A DNA stretch of 64,000 nt, taken from positions 297,586 to 361,585 of the forward strand of contig NZ_BLXX01000004.1 in the NCBI RefSeq assembly GCF_014193515.1, written 5' to 3'. The position numbers and the translations under genes are program-made. The DNA comes from Geomonas silvestris. Its GTDB lineage: Bacteria; Desulfobacterota; Desulfuromonadia; Geobacterales; Geobacteraceae. The notes under the pieces were generated by a model. That model saw only the letters and a list, made by a program, of their open reading frames with translations, had not been told where the DNA came from and ran no database searches. Of the stretch, positions 26,818 through 35,913 are shown piece by piece. Position 1 is the stretch's first letter, and the number at the start of each line of letters is the position of its first letter.

Positions 26818-29800
26818 CTAGAACTTGGCCAGCCCCACGACTTTCTGCATGATCGCCATCACGTCGCCGGTGGAGACCTCCCCGTCGGGTACCGGTTTTC
26901 CCTGTACCAGTGGCCCGACGTCCGCACGGGCCTGCTCGGCCGGGAGCAGTTTTCTCAACCCGGCACTCGCCGCGAGTGCCTTGGAGACGTCGGCGAGGTC
27001 GACCTTGCCGTCGCCGTCCAGGTCGCCGCAGGCCAGCTTCACCCCTTCAGCCAGGATGATCTTGTCGGTGAAGGTGTAGGTGATGGGCGCCACACCCTGG
27101 GTCCCCTTGTCGGTGAGGCGGAAATAGACGGTCTTCACGCCGTCGCCGGAGGAAGAGATCTTCCACGGCAGGGCGGCCGTCTGGGCATAGGGGACCGGCG
27201 CCGTGAAGTTGATGCCGTCCTCGGAGAAGGACATGGTGGCGACTCCGCCGCCGATCGGGTCGGAGGCGGTCACGTTGAGTACTACGTTGCGCGAATTGGT
27301 GTAGAAGGCATTGTTGTTGATGCGGCAGTCGGCCGTCATGTCCGGCTTCGCCACGAAGCTGTAGGTCGCGGTCTGCACGGCCCCGACGTTGCCGGCCATG
27401 TCGACGGCGAAGTACTTAACCGTGACCGTCTGCCCCGCGCCGCTTAGGGAGATCGGGGAGCTGTACTTCGCCGAGGATTTGCTCGGGGTGCTGCCGTTGG
27501 TGGTGTAGTAGATGGTGGCTCCCTCGGGCTCGTTGGGGGAGAAAAGGGCCACCGAGATCTTGCCGGCATAGGTTCCCGGAGCCGGGGTGATCGAGACCGT
27601 CGGGGTCTGGGTTTCCAGGGTGATCTGCGCGGTTACCGGCGGGTAGACCACGCCGAGACCGTCGGTGAACCGGACGTAGACCGTCTTGAGGCCGTCGCCC
27701 GCCGGCAGGGTGACCGCGATGTTCTTGGCCGAGAACACGGTGACGACCGGGGAAATCGCCACGGTCTTCGGGAAGTTGACGCCGTCGGTGGATATCGCGT
27801 AGGAGGCCACCCCTTTCACGTCGCTTGCGGACAGGGAGAGGCTTGCGTTGACGGAATTGGTGTACAGGCTGCCGTTGTTGAGGGCGATCTTGGCGACCAG
27901 GTCGGCCACGTGGATAGTGTAGGACGCGCTCTTCACGGTGGTTTCCACGTTCCCCGCCTTGTCGACGGCAAAGAACTTGACCGTCAGGGTCGCGGCGGCC
28001 GACGAGGCGAGCACGATCGGCGCGGTATAGATGGTCGACGCGGTGGTCGGGATGCTGCCGTCGGTCGTGTAGTAGATGGTCGCAGGCTCGTTGGCGGTGA
28101 GCCCCACGGTCACGGAACCGGCATAGGTACCGGCGGCGACCGTGGTCGAGGAGACCGGAGCCGTCGTGTCGGTCACGATCTGCACCATGTTCGAGATGTT
28201 GGCGCCCGCGGGGACCGCGGGGTTCGCGGTTACGTTGCCGGAGGCATCGGTGATGCTGCCGGTGATGGAGGCGATCTCCAGGAACTTCCCGGCCGGGGTA
28301 TCCTGGCCGGCCGCCACCACGAAGGAACCGCTGAAGGAGGTGGCGTTGGCAAGCGCCCCGGTGTTAACGGTCACGCCGTTGTTGAGGGCGATGGCGAGCC
28401 CGGTGGAGCTGACCGGCTGGTTGAAGGAGAGGCTCACGTTCACCGAGCTCCCCGCCTTGTAGTAGCCGGTGCCGGTGGTCGAAGTGGCTCCGGAAACAGC
28501 GGCTGCGGCTACGGTGTAGCTCAGGGTCGTGCTCGCAGAGTTCGCCGTGCTCGGCGCCTGCCCCATCGGCTTGGCGGTCACGGTGATCTGGTAGGTTCCG
28601 GGGACCGCGGGCGGGGTCCAGGTGACCTGGCGGACCATGGTGTAGCCCGGGGTGGAGGTGGGCGGCACCATCGACATCGGGGTCAGCACCGTGGTGGCCC
28701 CGCCGGGGGCGGTGACGGTGAACTGGTACTCGAAGGCGTTGGAATCGGTATGTGCGGCGATCCCGGTCTTCGCGTCGGCGTTAAGGGTAACCATGGTCGG
28801 AGCGCCGGCAGCCTGGGATGCCGGGGAGGCAGTCAGCTGCACCGAGGCGGCCGGGGTGACCACCGCGACGGGGCGCATCATGTCGTTCTCCTCGTGGGAG
28901 AGGATGTGGCAGTGGAAAACGTAGAGTCCAGGGATGTCCCAGGTAGCCCTGATCCGGGTCACCTTGCCAGGGGGCATGAAGATGGTGTCCTTCCATGCGT
29001 TCACCTCGTTGGCCTCCGGCGGGTAGATGGCGCCGGTGGCGGTCGGCAGGGCCGGGTTGGGGGCCACGCCGGTAAACTGGGCGGAAACCGGGGTGTTGAC
29101 CAGGGGCAGGTTCATCGGTGCCGCAAAGGGGAGCCCCGTCGCCGGGTCGATGAGGTCCTGGCGGTTGATGACCTGGAAGGCGACCTGGTGCGGGTGCATC
29201 GGGTGGCCGTCCGGGGTGAGGTTCACCACGTCCCACTCCTCGGTGTCGCCCAGCTTGATGAACTCGTCGATGGCGCTCATGTAGTCGACGCCGTTCAAGG
29301 TCAGGGTGAGCCGGCCGAAGCGGTCGACGCGCTCAGCCAGGTAGATGGTGCGCACCGGGGTCCCCACGGTGGTGTTCAAGGGGACGATCGGCGTGCGCAG
29401 CGAGGTGATCGCCGAGGGGGTCATGGTGTCGGGGGTGGCGCTCAGCGTGGGGAGCACGTTGAAGAGCATGACCTCGGGGACGATCGCGCTCGGGGTCTGG
29501 CCGTTGGCGGCGTTCGGGGGGTACTCGCCCGTGTAGGGGAATTCGGGGCCCAGGTTCTGGAGCAGCACCTGGGTGGTCCCCGCCGGCACGTTCTTGAAGT
29601 CGATCAGGACGTCGACGCGCTCGCCCGGCATGATGACGATGCCGTTGGTCTGCGGGAAGGGAGCCACGGCGGGGGGGGCGACGGCGCTCGGGTCGTTGAT
29701 CATGACCTTGACCGGCGCGTTCAAGAAGCCCTGGTCGGTGCCGATCTGCCAGATGTCCAGCCCGGGGATCGGCTGCTTGGTGACCGCGTCCACCAGGCGC

Positions 29801-31221
29801 AGGACATAGCTGCGGGAATCGGAGCCGTTCAGCCAGCGAAAGCGGTACACCCTTTTTTCCACGTCCTGCTTGGGCCAGACCTGGCCGTTCACCAGGATCA
29901 CGTTGCCCCAGTACTCACCGGTTATCGACGGGAAGGTCACGGCACCGGCCGGAGGGGTGGTCCCGGTCGGCACCTCGACGAGCGAGCCGTCCGGGTTCAC
30001 GGTGAAGTACTTCACCGGGCAGGCGTAGGGGCTCACCGGGGCGACGATGGATGCGGCAGGGTCGCACGGCGTGGTGGGGAGCAGGATGTTGCCGGTCCCC
30101 CCCACCAGGTTCGCCGCGGCGCAGGCGTACGGGGAGACGACCGGGTTGGCGGGGCTCACCACCGTCGGCAGGGTCGCGTCGCAGGCGACGCCGGTAAGCG
30201 TGGCGCCCTGGTCCTGGATCGGGCGGTCCGGGGAGTACATCTTTCCGCTGGTGTCGAAGACGCGGTCCTGGATCGCGAGGAGGTTCTCGAAGGGGTACTT
30301 GGGGAGCACTGCCGGCCCGCCACCCGCCGGCGGGGTCTGCATGGCGAGCTCGTTCGCGTCGCGGATGATGTTGAAGCCGGCAAGCCCGGCGAAGACGTTC
30401 AGGTGGGTAAGCCCCATGGCGTGGTCGTGGTACCAGACCGTTGCGGCGTCCTGGGTGTTTTCATAGCGGTAGGTGCCGAGCGTGGCACCCGGGATGTGGG
30501 TGTTGGGGCGCCAGTTGTGGCCGACCACGGACCACCCCGGGTTGAACCACTGGTCGGGGTTGCCGTCGCTGTCGTCGGCGACGTGCGCGCCGTGCACGTG
30601 GGGCACCACCCGGTTGAAGGGGAAGCAGCCCGGGGCGTTGGGGCCGCAGTCTAGGGTCGGGTCGACGTTCGCCGGGTGGCGGCGCGGGTCGATGTTGGGG
30701 AGCTCGTTGGTCCAGAGCACCCGGTGCGGCACGTTACTCATCAGCTCGAAGGTCGGGCCCGGGAAGCTGTGCGCTGCGGTGGGGGCCGTGGTAACCCCGT
30801 TGTCGCGGGCGTCGCCGTAGGTCCAGACCGTGTTGGGGGCCGCGGTACAGCCGTTGTTCGCCGTGTCCGCGGGGTTGTTGTAGACGACCCCCAGGCTCTG
30901 GGTGATCTCCCGCATGGAGACCGTGTACAGCGTCTCCCCGCCCTGGGTGCCGTTGGGGGTGTAGATGAAGCCCGGGGCGAGCGGGTTGGGGACCGGTGTC
31001 GCGTACTTGAGGAGCTTCGTCGAATCCAGGATCGGGTTGTTGAAGGTGAAGAGGTTCGAGAGCCCCGCCTGCGGGTCGGTCAGCGACGTAGTGACCACCC
31101 CGGGGAAGATGTTGGGGGGACACTGGGCGGCGTAGCCGGGTGGAACCGCGAGGAGGAGCAGCATGGCGATCACGATGAGTGCGCGCCATGGTGCTTCAGC
31201 GATACGTCTGTCTGTTTTCAT
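26818..31221 (-). CDS. Giant secreted multicopper oxidase with beta-sandwich repeats and C-terminal dockerin
   Basis: 1467 residues. ATG at 31221 has AGGAGG six bases upstream; an ATG five codons earlier lacks it. Signal peptide about 1-32 (ending PGYAAQ). Copper sites: HVHGAH (about 207), WYHDHAMG (about 265), HPMHPHQV (about 672) and HCHILSHEENDMM (about 769), all ligands intact. Beyond the oxidase lie an Ig-like domain (about 795-890), a domain opening with GYYKAGSSVNVSLSF, and two chitobiase-C-like repeats (PF13290) near 1022-1105 and 1204-1290 (IYYTTDGSIPT; IYYTTNGSTPS). The last ~75 residues are a type I dockerin with calcium loops (CGDLDGDGKVDLADVSKAL; DGEVSTGDVMAIMQKV). It probably oxidises metals at the cell surface. 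Confidence 0.9.
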   Translation of the reverse strand: MKTDRRIAEAPWRALIVIAMLLLLAVPPGYAAQCPPNIFPGVVTTSLTDPQAGLSNLFTFNNPILDSTKLLKYATPVPNPLAPGFIYTPNGTQGGETLYTVSMREITQSLGVVYNNPADTANNGCTAAPNTVWTYGDARDNGVTTAPTAAHSFPGPTFELMSNVPHRVLWTNELPNIDPRRHPANVDPTLDCGPNAPGCFPFNRVVPHVHGAHVADDSDGNPDQWFNPGWSVVGHNWRPNTHIPGATLGTYRYENTQDAATVWYHDHAMGLTHLNVFAGLAGFNIIRDANELAMQTPPAGGGPAVLPKYPFENLLAIQDRVFDTSGKMYSPDRPIQDQGATLTGVACDATLPTVVSPANPVVSPYACAAANLVGGTGNILLPTTPCDPAASIVAPVSPYACPVKYFTVNPDGSLVEVPTGTTPPAGAVTFPSITGEYWGNVILVNGQVWPKQDVEKRVYRFRWLNGSDSRSYVLRLVDAVTKQPIPGLDIWQIGTDQGFLNAPVKVMINDPSAVAPPAVAPFPQTNGIVIMPGERVDVLIDFKNVPAGTTQVLLQNLGPEFPYTGEYPPNAANGQTPSAIVPEVMLFNVLPTLSATPDTMTPSAITSLRTPIVPLNTTVGTPVRTIYLAERVDRFGRLTLTLNGVDYMSAIDEFIKLGDTEEWDVVNLTPDGHPMHPHQVAFQVINRQDLIDPATGLPFAAPMNLPLVNTPVSAQFTGVAPNPALPTATGAIYPPEANEVNAWKDTIFMPPGKVTRIRATWDIPGLYVFHCHILSHEENDMMRPVAVVTPAASVQLTASPASQAAGAPTMVTLNADAKTGIAAHTDSNAFEYQFTVTAPGGATTVLTPMSMVPPTSTPGYTMVRQVTWTPPAVPGTYQITVTAKPMGQAPSTANSASTTLSYTVAAAAVSGATSTTGTGYYKAGSSVNVSLSFNQPVSSTGLAIALNNGVTVNTGALANATSFSGSFVVAAGQDTPAGKFLEIASITGSITDASGNVTANPAVPAGANISNMVQIVTDTTAPVSSTTVAAGTYAGSVTVGLTANEPATIYYTTDGSIPTTASTIYTAPIVLASSAAATLTVKFFAVDKAGNVETTVKSASYTIHVADLVAKIALNNGSLYTNSVNASLSLSASDVKGVASYAISTDGVNFPKTVAISPVVTVFSAKNIAVTLPAGDGLKTVYVRFTDGLGVVYPPVTAQITLETQTPTVSITPAPGTYAGKISVALFSPNEPEGATIYYTTNGSTPSKSSAKYSSPISLSGAGQTVTVKYFAVDMAGNVGAVQTATYSFVAKPDMTADCRINNNAFYTNSRNVVLNVTASDPIGGGVATMSFSEDGINFTAPVPYAQTAALPWKISSSGDGVKTVYFRLTDKGTQGVAPITYTFTDKIILAEGVKLACGDLDGDGKVDLADVSKALAASAGLRKLLPAEQARADVGPLVQGKPVPDGEVSTGDVMAIMQKVVGLAKF

Positions 31222-31511
31222 TGGGCCTCCTGTCATGCTCAGATGTGTGTTGCAGGATTACATTTCATGCACCGCGGTGATCGGTGCTTTGGACACTCTC
31301 TTAGGACACAGAAATTCCTTCATCAGCCTGCGCACGCACAGAAGCGGAGGTGGTAACCGTAGGCAATGGCTCCTGCAGCGACGCCAGCTTTATTGTATTA
31401 CGCGTTAATTATCGTGTATTAAATTCAGAGTGGGTATTTAAGAGAAAGTCTTAACAGGATGACGTAAACAATAATAGTGAGGCTCTTTACCGTGTCTTGG
31501 TGAATTTTGCT
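31222..31511. other. Promoter region upstream of the dockerin multicopper oxidase
   Basis: No gene seen. The part from 31390 to 31511 is AT-rich and likely holds the leftward promoter. A plus-strand terminator-like hairpin closes the region at 31512-31540. Confidence 0.4.
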
Positions 31512-31540
31512 CAATATTAGGGGAATATTGCTTTTTTTTG
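31512..31540 (+). terminator. Orphan plus-strand terminator-like hairpin
   Basis: CAATATT (31512-31518) pairs perfectly with AATATTG (31524-31530) around AGGGG and is followed by C and eight T (31532-31539). No plus-strand gene is upstream. It may end a small RNA started in the oxidase promoter region, or be an operator; the stem is AT-rich and weak. Confidence 0.45.
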
Positions 31541-31637
31541 GCAGGGCCGTGAAGTTTGACGCGTGCGGCAGGCGGAAACTGGGGGGAAAACCGGGAGCTG
31601 GCAGGCGCCCCTCCAGAGGCCATCGGGCCGCTCGGCG

Positions 31638-31673
31638 CAAAAAAAGCCCCGAAGAGATCGATCTTCGGGGCTT
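31638..31673 (-). terminator. Intrinsic terminator of the cohesin/dockerin pair
   Basis: A perfect 12-bp stem (AAGCCCCGAAGA 31644-31655 with TCTTCGGGGCTT 31662-31673), with a U-run on the minus strand. It is 35 bases past the PEP-CTERM gene stop. Confidence 0.85.
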
Positions 31674-31707
31674 CCCGGCCCGGCTCGGACGCGGCCGCGC
31701 CGTCAGG

Positions 31708-32265
31708 CTAGCTTCTCAGGCGCCGCAGTCCCAGGCAACCGGCCAGGCCGGTCAGGAGCAGCAGGAAGGTGCCAGGCTCCGGCACGGTAACCTGGTTGAT
31801 TTCAGCGTCGACGATCTCCAGGTCGGCGTAGTTCCCGTCGAACCTCATGAACCCCTGAACCGGGTCGAGCAGATCGATGGCCATCCCCAACCTCGTGGTC
31901 CCTACCCCGAGGCAGGCGAAGGTCAGCTGTGCCAACTGGAGGTCCTGTCCGCTGGCCCCGGGGTCCGGACTGGTCGGGTTCGGCAGCAAAAGGGTAACCA
32001 GGGTGTCGCCGCCTAGGTACAGGGCGGAATCCCACAGCAGTCCGAAGCTCACCCCGTCGAGCCGCACCAAGGACGGGTCGTAGAGCAGCGTCCCTCCCCA
32101 GCCGACCAGGGCATCGGCGTTCGGGACGTCCGCCCTGAGATCCATGGTGAAGGTGCTTCCCACAGCCACGTCCTTGGTGCCTGGCGTGAACTGCAGAACA
32201 ACCGTGGCCTGGGCGACACCGCCCCAGAGGAGCACGGCGGCAAGTACTGTCAGCAGTCTTCTCAT
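31708..32265 (-). CDS. PEP-CTERM protein with cohesin-like domain
   Basis: 185 residues; ATG at 32265 follows AAAGGGGG. Signal peptide about 1-20 (AVLLWGGVAQA). Residues about 22-145 read as a cohesin module: VGSTFTMDLRADVPNADAL, LLYDPSLVRLDGV and LQLAQLTFACLGVGTT follow the family pattern of strands that bind dockerins. The C-terminus is a complete PEP-CTERM sorting signal: VPEPGT, a hydrophobic stretch, then RRLRS. Exosortase would cleave it during export and tether or release the protein with exopolysaccharide. It is 12 bases downstream of a dockerin-ending protein gene, so the two are probably partners. The exosortase gene is not in the window. Confidence 0.82.
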   Translation of the reverse strand: MRRLLTVLAAVLLWGGVAQATVVLQFTPGTKDVAVGSTFTMDLRADVPNADALVGWGGTLLYDPSLVRLDGVSFGLLWDSALYLGGDTLVTLLLPNPTSPDPGASGQDLQLAQLTFACLGVGTTRLGMAIDLLDPVQGFMRFDGNYADLEIVDAEINQVTVPEPGTFLLLLTGLAGCLGLRRLRS

Positions 32266-32277
32266 GATGTTCCCCCT

Positions 32278-34710
32278 TTAACGGAATTTGAGATAGCAGG
32301 CATACCACAAGGAGTAATCCTTGAGCGATACCACTCCGTCCCCGTCCATGTCGGCTGCGGCGGAATACCCTGCCTGGCCGGTCCTCTTGCCGAGCGCCTT
32401 CTGGAAGATCAGGTAATCGGAGGTGTTGGTCTTGCCGTCCCCGTTCAGGTCGCCGCAGATCTGCAGCGGGATGGTGAAGGCGGCCTCGGCCCACGGACCC
32501 CAGTCCTGACCGTCGTTCGCCTGTACCCGGGCGTAGTAGGTCCCTCCCGGCTGCAGGGCGCTCCCCGCGTAGGCGACGGACTGGCCGGTTCCGGTGAACT
32601 CGGGCGGGTTCCACAGGATGGTTCCGGTCGCCCCTGTCCCGGTCCAGACCTGCACCTGGGCGCGCGCCTGCGGGCTCCCCTCAGGATCGCGGTAGTTCCA
32701 GGAGATGGTGGGCGAGGTCCCGCCGCTTGCCTGTACCGGGTTCACGGTGGGCGGTACGTTCGCCACCCCCGGGGGGGTGAAGGAGACGTCGACCACGCGG
32801 TTCCTCGGGCAGGAAGACCAGTTGTCGGTTACCCCGTCCAGCGCCAGCAGCTTCCCTAAGACGCTCGCGTTGTAGCGGTTGTCAAAGGCGCTCGCCAAGG
32901 GTGCCGCGATCCCCCCTACCTTCATCGCCACGGCGTCGATCCCGGCCGACTCGTACTGGAAGTCCTGCCAGATCCTGACCCGGTACTGTCCGGTCGGGTC
33001 GGGAAGGAAGAGCGAGAGGTCGAAGTCCATGCTGACGGTACTTCCGGGATAGGAATGGCCGTCGCGCTGCACCCAGGAGTTGCCGTCCCAGGTGTACACC
33101 AGGTAGCTGCCGCTGGTCGGCACGTAGTACCCCTTGGAGACCAGAACGAACTCCCGGACGTTACCCGCGGCCAGCGGGAGCACCGGGAACTCGAGGGCGG
33201 CCTTGTCGCCCGGCGCGAGCCTTAGGTAGTTGCCGTCATCGGACGTGAGGGTTGCCAGCACGTCCCGGCCCGAGAAGGTCGCCTTGCCGGGAGCTACCGG
33301 GCTCACCCGGAACCCCGGGGCAGCGCCGGCGTAGAGGGCAACGAAATCGACCAGGTGGTACTTGATGTCGTGCGAGATGGCGCGCAGCCTCACGTTGACC
33401 GGCTGCCCTTGGGTCAGGTACGGTCGCAGGTCGAAGGCCGCCACCGAATAGGCGTACCGGGGAAGGAGCCTCCCCCGCTCGACCCATCCGCCACTGCCGT
33501 CGGCAGTCTCCACGACCACCGCCGGGGTGCCGCTGTAGGGCTGCACCGTCCCATCGCCCAGCACGAACCCCGTTACCCCCAGCACCAGGGTGGCCCCGCT
33601 GGCGATGTTGGCCGAACCGAAATTGACCGTCACGGTATCGCCGTTGTAGGCGGCAACCCCCTTGCCGTCCGCCGCGCTAAGGGAAGCTGCCACCTCTTTC
33701 CCCTGCGCCGTCGCCGTCAACGGGGCGCTGAGCGCCGCCGGCCGGTAAGGGTGCAGGACCCCGGCCTGGTCCGGGGCGACGGCCACGTCGGCGGGATGGT
33801 CGATCTCCCACAGCACCAGGGAGTCGGTGTAGGAGACCTCGCTCTCGCGCTCCAGCAACTCCATCGGGTAGAAGCCGTCGCGCGCGGCAAGCGGCACCCC
33901 GAGGCGGTAGTAGTCGCGGTACTCGTTCTCCGGCATGCGGGCCACCGAGTAGATGTCGTTGTCGACCTCATAACGGGAGCCGTTCCAGGGAGCGATCCAC
34001 GGGCAGGAGGCCCAGGCGGAGGGGTCTTCCCAGGCGGTGAGGGTAAAGATCTTCTTGGTCGCCTCGATGTCGTAGTAGGTTATGGCGAGGTCGTCCACGA
34101 ACAGACCGGACCGGTCATCCCCGCCGCCACAGTAGAAGTTGTAGCTTGAGTAGGGAGTGCCCAGCCTGAACCGCAGATAGATGATGTTCTGATTCGGGTC
34201 GGCGTTACTTGCGTAGCTGTTGCTGACGGTGAACTCGTATTTGTGCCACCCGGGGGTGGTGTAAGGAGAGGTCTCCATGTTGTTGTAGAACTGGGCCAAG
34301 GAGTCCCAGCTCACCCGGTCCTTGGAGACGAAGAACTGCCCCCGGTCGTACATGCCGTCGATGCTCACGAAGGCCCAGAAACGGACCCTGATGATCTGGT
34401 CGGCGGAGACCTGCGGCAGCTTGAGGGGCGGGGAGACGATCGACTCGTCCACCGGCCGGGGCATCTGGGCGCCGAAGTTGGTACCCCAGCATTTGGTGCC
34501 GCCGTGCGCCCCACCGGGCCCGGGCGCAGCCGGAGGGGTTCCCCACTGCCAGTTGGCGCTGGGGCCGCTGGTCAGCAGCGTATAGCCGCCATTGCTGGCC
34601 TCGAACCCCTCGGAGTAGACGATGGTCTCGGCCGCCGCCGCGAGAGAAGCGAACAGCCAGCCGAGTAACAGCATGGTTATGATGCCTGTTAGTGACGTCT
34701 TTGGTTTCAT
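32278..34710 (-). CDS. Large secreted dockerin protein
   Basis: 810 residues; ATG at 34710 follows GGGGGAGGAGG. Signal peptide about 1-27 (LLLGWLFASLAAAAE). The N-terminal ~200 residues (YSEGFEASNGGY, WHKYEFTVSNSY, GLFVDDLAITYYD) look like a jelly-roll/MAM-like adhesive domain, and the middle is a set of beta-sandwich domains without clear catalytic motifs. A fibronectin-III-like stretch precedes the end (ISWNYRDPEGSPQARAQV). The last ~60 residues are a dockerin with two calcium loops (CGDLNGDGKTNTSDYLIFQK; DMDGDGVVSLKDYSLWYACY). It is expected to dock on the cohesin-like PEP-CTERM protein of the next gene. The cargo function is unknown. Confidence 0.82.
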   Translation of the reverse strand: MKPKTSLTGIITMLLLGWLFASLAAAAETIVYSEGFEASNGGYTLLTSGPSANWQWGTPPAAPGPGGAHGGTKCWGTNFGAQMPRPVDESIVSPPLKLPQVSADQIIRVRFWAFVSIDGMYDRGQFFVSKDRVSWDSLAQFYNNMETSPYTTPGWHKYEFTVSNSYASNADPNQNIIYLRFRLGTPYSSYNFYCGGGDDRSGLFVDDLAITYYDIEATKKIFTLTAWEDPSAWASCPWIAPWNGSRYEVDNDIYSVARMPENEYRDYYRLGVPLAARDGFYPMELLERESEVSYTDSLVLWEIDHPADVAVAPDQAGVLHPYRPAALSAPLTATAQGKEVAASLSAADGKGVAAYNGDTVTVNFGSANIASGATLVLGVTGFVLGDGTVQPYSGTPAVVVETADGSGGWVERGRLLPRYAYSVAAFDLRPYLTQGQPVNVRLRAISHDIKYHLVDFVALYAGAAPGFRVSPVAPGKATFSGRDVLATLTSDDGNYLRLAPGDKAALEFPVLPLAAGNVREFVLVSKGYYVPTSGSYLVYTWDGNSWVQRDGHSYPGSTVSMDFDLSLFLPDPTGQYRVRIWQDFQYESAGIDAVAMKVGGIAAPLASAFDNRYNASVLGKLLALDGVTDNWSSCPRNRVVDVSFTPPGVANVPPTVNPVQASGGTSPTISWNYRDPEGSPQARAQVQVWTGTGATGTILWNPPEFTGTGQSVAYAGSALQPGGTYYARVQANDGQDWGPWAEAAFTIPLQICGDLNGDGKTNTSDYLIFQKALGKRTGQAGYSAAADMDGDGVVSLKDYSLWYACYLKFR

Positions 34711-35303
34711 AGCCTCCTCCCCCTTTTGTTCTCGGTGTCGGTGAAACATCGCGGTCGATAACCGGCATCACCTCCTGTCCATGCACCTCGCACTCATCGG
34801 GTAGGGGGCCACGACAACACCGGGGGAACGGTGGCAGATCTAATAGGTCATTGAGTCAGCAGCGCAGCATGCACGACATACCCTCTCCGGTGGTATAACC
34901 GGCGCAGCAACGGCAAAAGGCCCCTCGTTGGCGCCAAGCACCTGTTCCTGTGAAAAGCTTGCAATAACCGCTCCTCGCTTAACTGGCTGATTTCATGAAG
35001 ATGCAAGCGCCGCGAGGCAAGAAGGTGTAAATTATTCCGACGCCCGGACCGATAACCGCAGGCAATCCTTGGCACAATAACGCCGACAGCGCTTGTAGGA
35101 TAATGTCGAAATACGTTACAGATCGGTAGTTTTCATGTTAGGGCAAGTAAAAAAGAGGACAATGCAGTCCGTGCTGAGGGGGGAGGTGAACGCAGGGGCC
35201 CAGCGCAAAGAGGGGGGACGTGACGACGCGGCAGCCAGCTGCGCCGACCGGCAAGAGAGGTTTTGGTAACGGGATCACCTACCCCCTCACGGGGCTCCAG
35301 GCC
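34711..35303. other. Intergenic region with no gene seen
   Basis: About 590 bases between the dockerin gene start and the zinc-ribbon gene end. It should contain the promoter of the dockerin/cohesin pair. Short minus-strand frames here have no ribosome-binding site or known motif. No repeat, riboswitch or terminator stood out. Confidence 0.4.
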
Positions 35304-35546
35304 CTAGACCGCCGCCGCTTCGAGGGCCGGCCCGAGCGGGGTGCCGCAGTACGGGCAGACGGTGCAACTTGGTGAGACGTAGCGCCGGCAGTACGAGAAG
35401 CTGCACTGTTTGGGGCGCACCCTGGCGACGAAGCTCATCTCGTTCTCGGCGGCCTGTTTCACCGCGAGGCACTCCAGCGCCTCTTCCATCTGGCGGCGGC
35501 GCTTCTCGACGTTTTCCGCCTTCTTCTCTTTACCGCGTTTGGACAT
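35304..35546 (-). CDS. Small Cys-rich zinc-ribbon-like protein
   Basis: 80 residues; ATG at 35546 has GGGGAGAG directly upstream. The N-terminal half is a charged helix (SKRGKEKKAENVEKRRRQME). The C-terminal half has five Cys: CSFSYC, then SCTVCPYCGTPL, whose CPYCG knuckle resembles a rubredoxin-like or zinc-ribbon half-site. No known family was recognised. It is monocistronic and lies among repeat sequences. It could bind one Zn and act in regulation or as a chaperone, but nothing in the context decides this. Confidence 0.55.
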   Translation of the reverse strand: MSKRGKEKKAENVEKRRRQMEEALECLAVKQAAENEMSFVARVRPKQCSFSYCRRYVSPSCTVCPYCGTPLGPALEAAAV

Positions 35547-35674
35547 CTCTCCCCGGCTCTTCCATCCCTCGACGACCGGATCGCTCGCTCTCGGAAATGA
35601 TAATGTATTTGCGACGATAGTAGTGTATGTGCGACGACGTACGAATGGCTGCATGCCAGACCACAGCGGCCGAA

Positions 35675-35712
35675 CCCTCGTTCCCCCCGTTGCGAAGGGG
35701 AGGACGTGGGGT
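35675..35712. repeat. Dispersed palindromic repeat, copy B
   Basis: CTCGTTCCCCCCGTTGCGAA then GGGGAGGACGTGGGG is nearly identical to copy A at 7531-7565. The centre is palindromic. Confidence 0.6.
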
Positions 35713-35789
35713 CACCTCCCCTGCTTTAGGGAAACCGAAGGTCGTGCCGCAGGCTTCTCCAGATAGACGAAAAGAAATTCGCCGCGTCG

Positions 35790-35824
35790 TTCGTTGGTAT
35801 CACGCAGAGCTTCGTTGGTATCAC
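35790..35824. repeat. Two-unit 21-base direct repeat
   Basis: TTCGTTGGTATCAC occurs at 35790-35803 and again at 35811-35824, 21 bases apart. On the minus strand it reads as DTNEALRDTNE, a heptad resembling the translated pattern of the large 21-base minisatellite at 63367-63736. Confidence 0.6.
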
Positions 35825-35897
35825 ACAAACCCGACCGAGCCAAGAACTCTCTGGCGCTCCAGTTCCGTGTACCCCGCCCTACTCTCCCCCGCCCTGA

Positions 35898-35913
35898 GTA
35901 CTCAAATGAGTAC
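35898..35913. promoter_or_regulatory. Short palindrome upstream of gltB
   Basis: GTACTC-AAAT-GAGTAC is a perfect 6-bp inverted repeat about 155 bases before the gltB start. It could be an operator; no matching regulator was recognised. Confidence 0.3.

Noticed and set aside
34848..35075. 75-residue minus-strand ORF in the gap upstream of the dockerin gene
   Set aside because: Leu/Arg-rich shadow composition, no ribosome-binding site, no motif.
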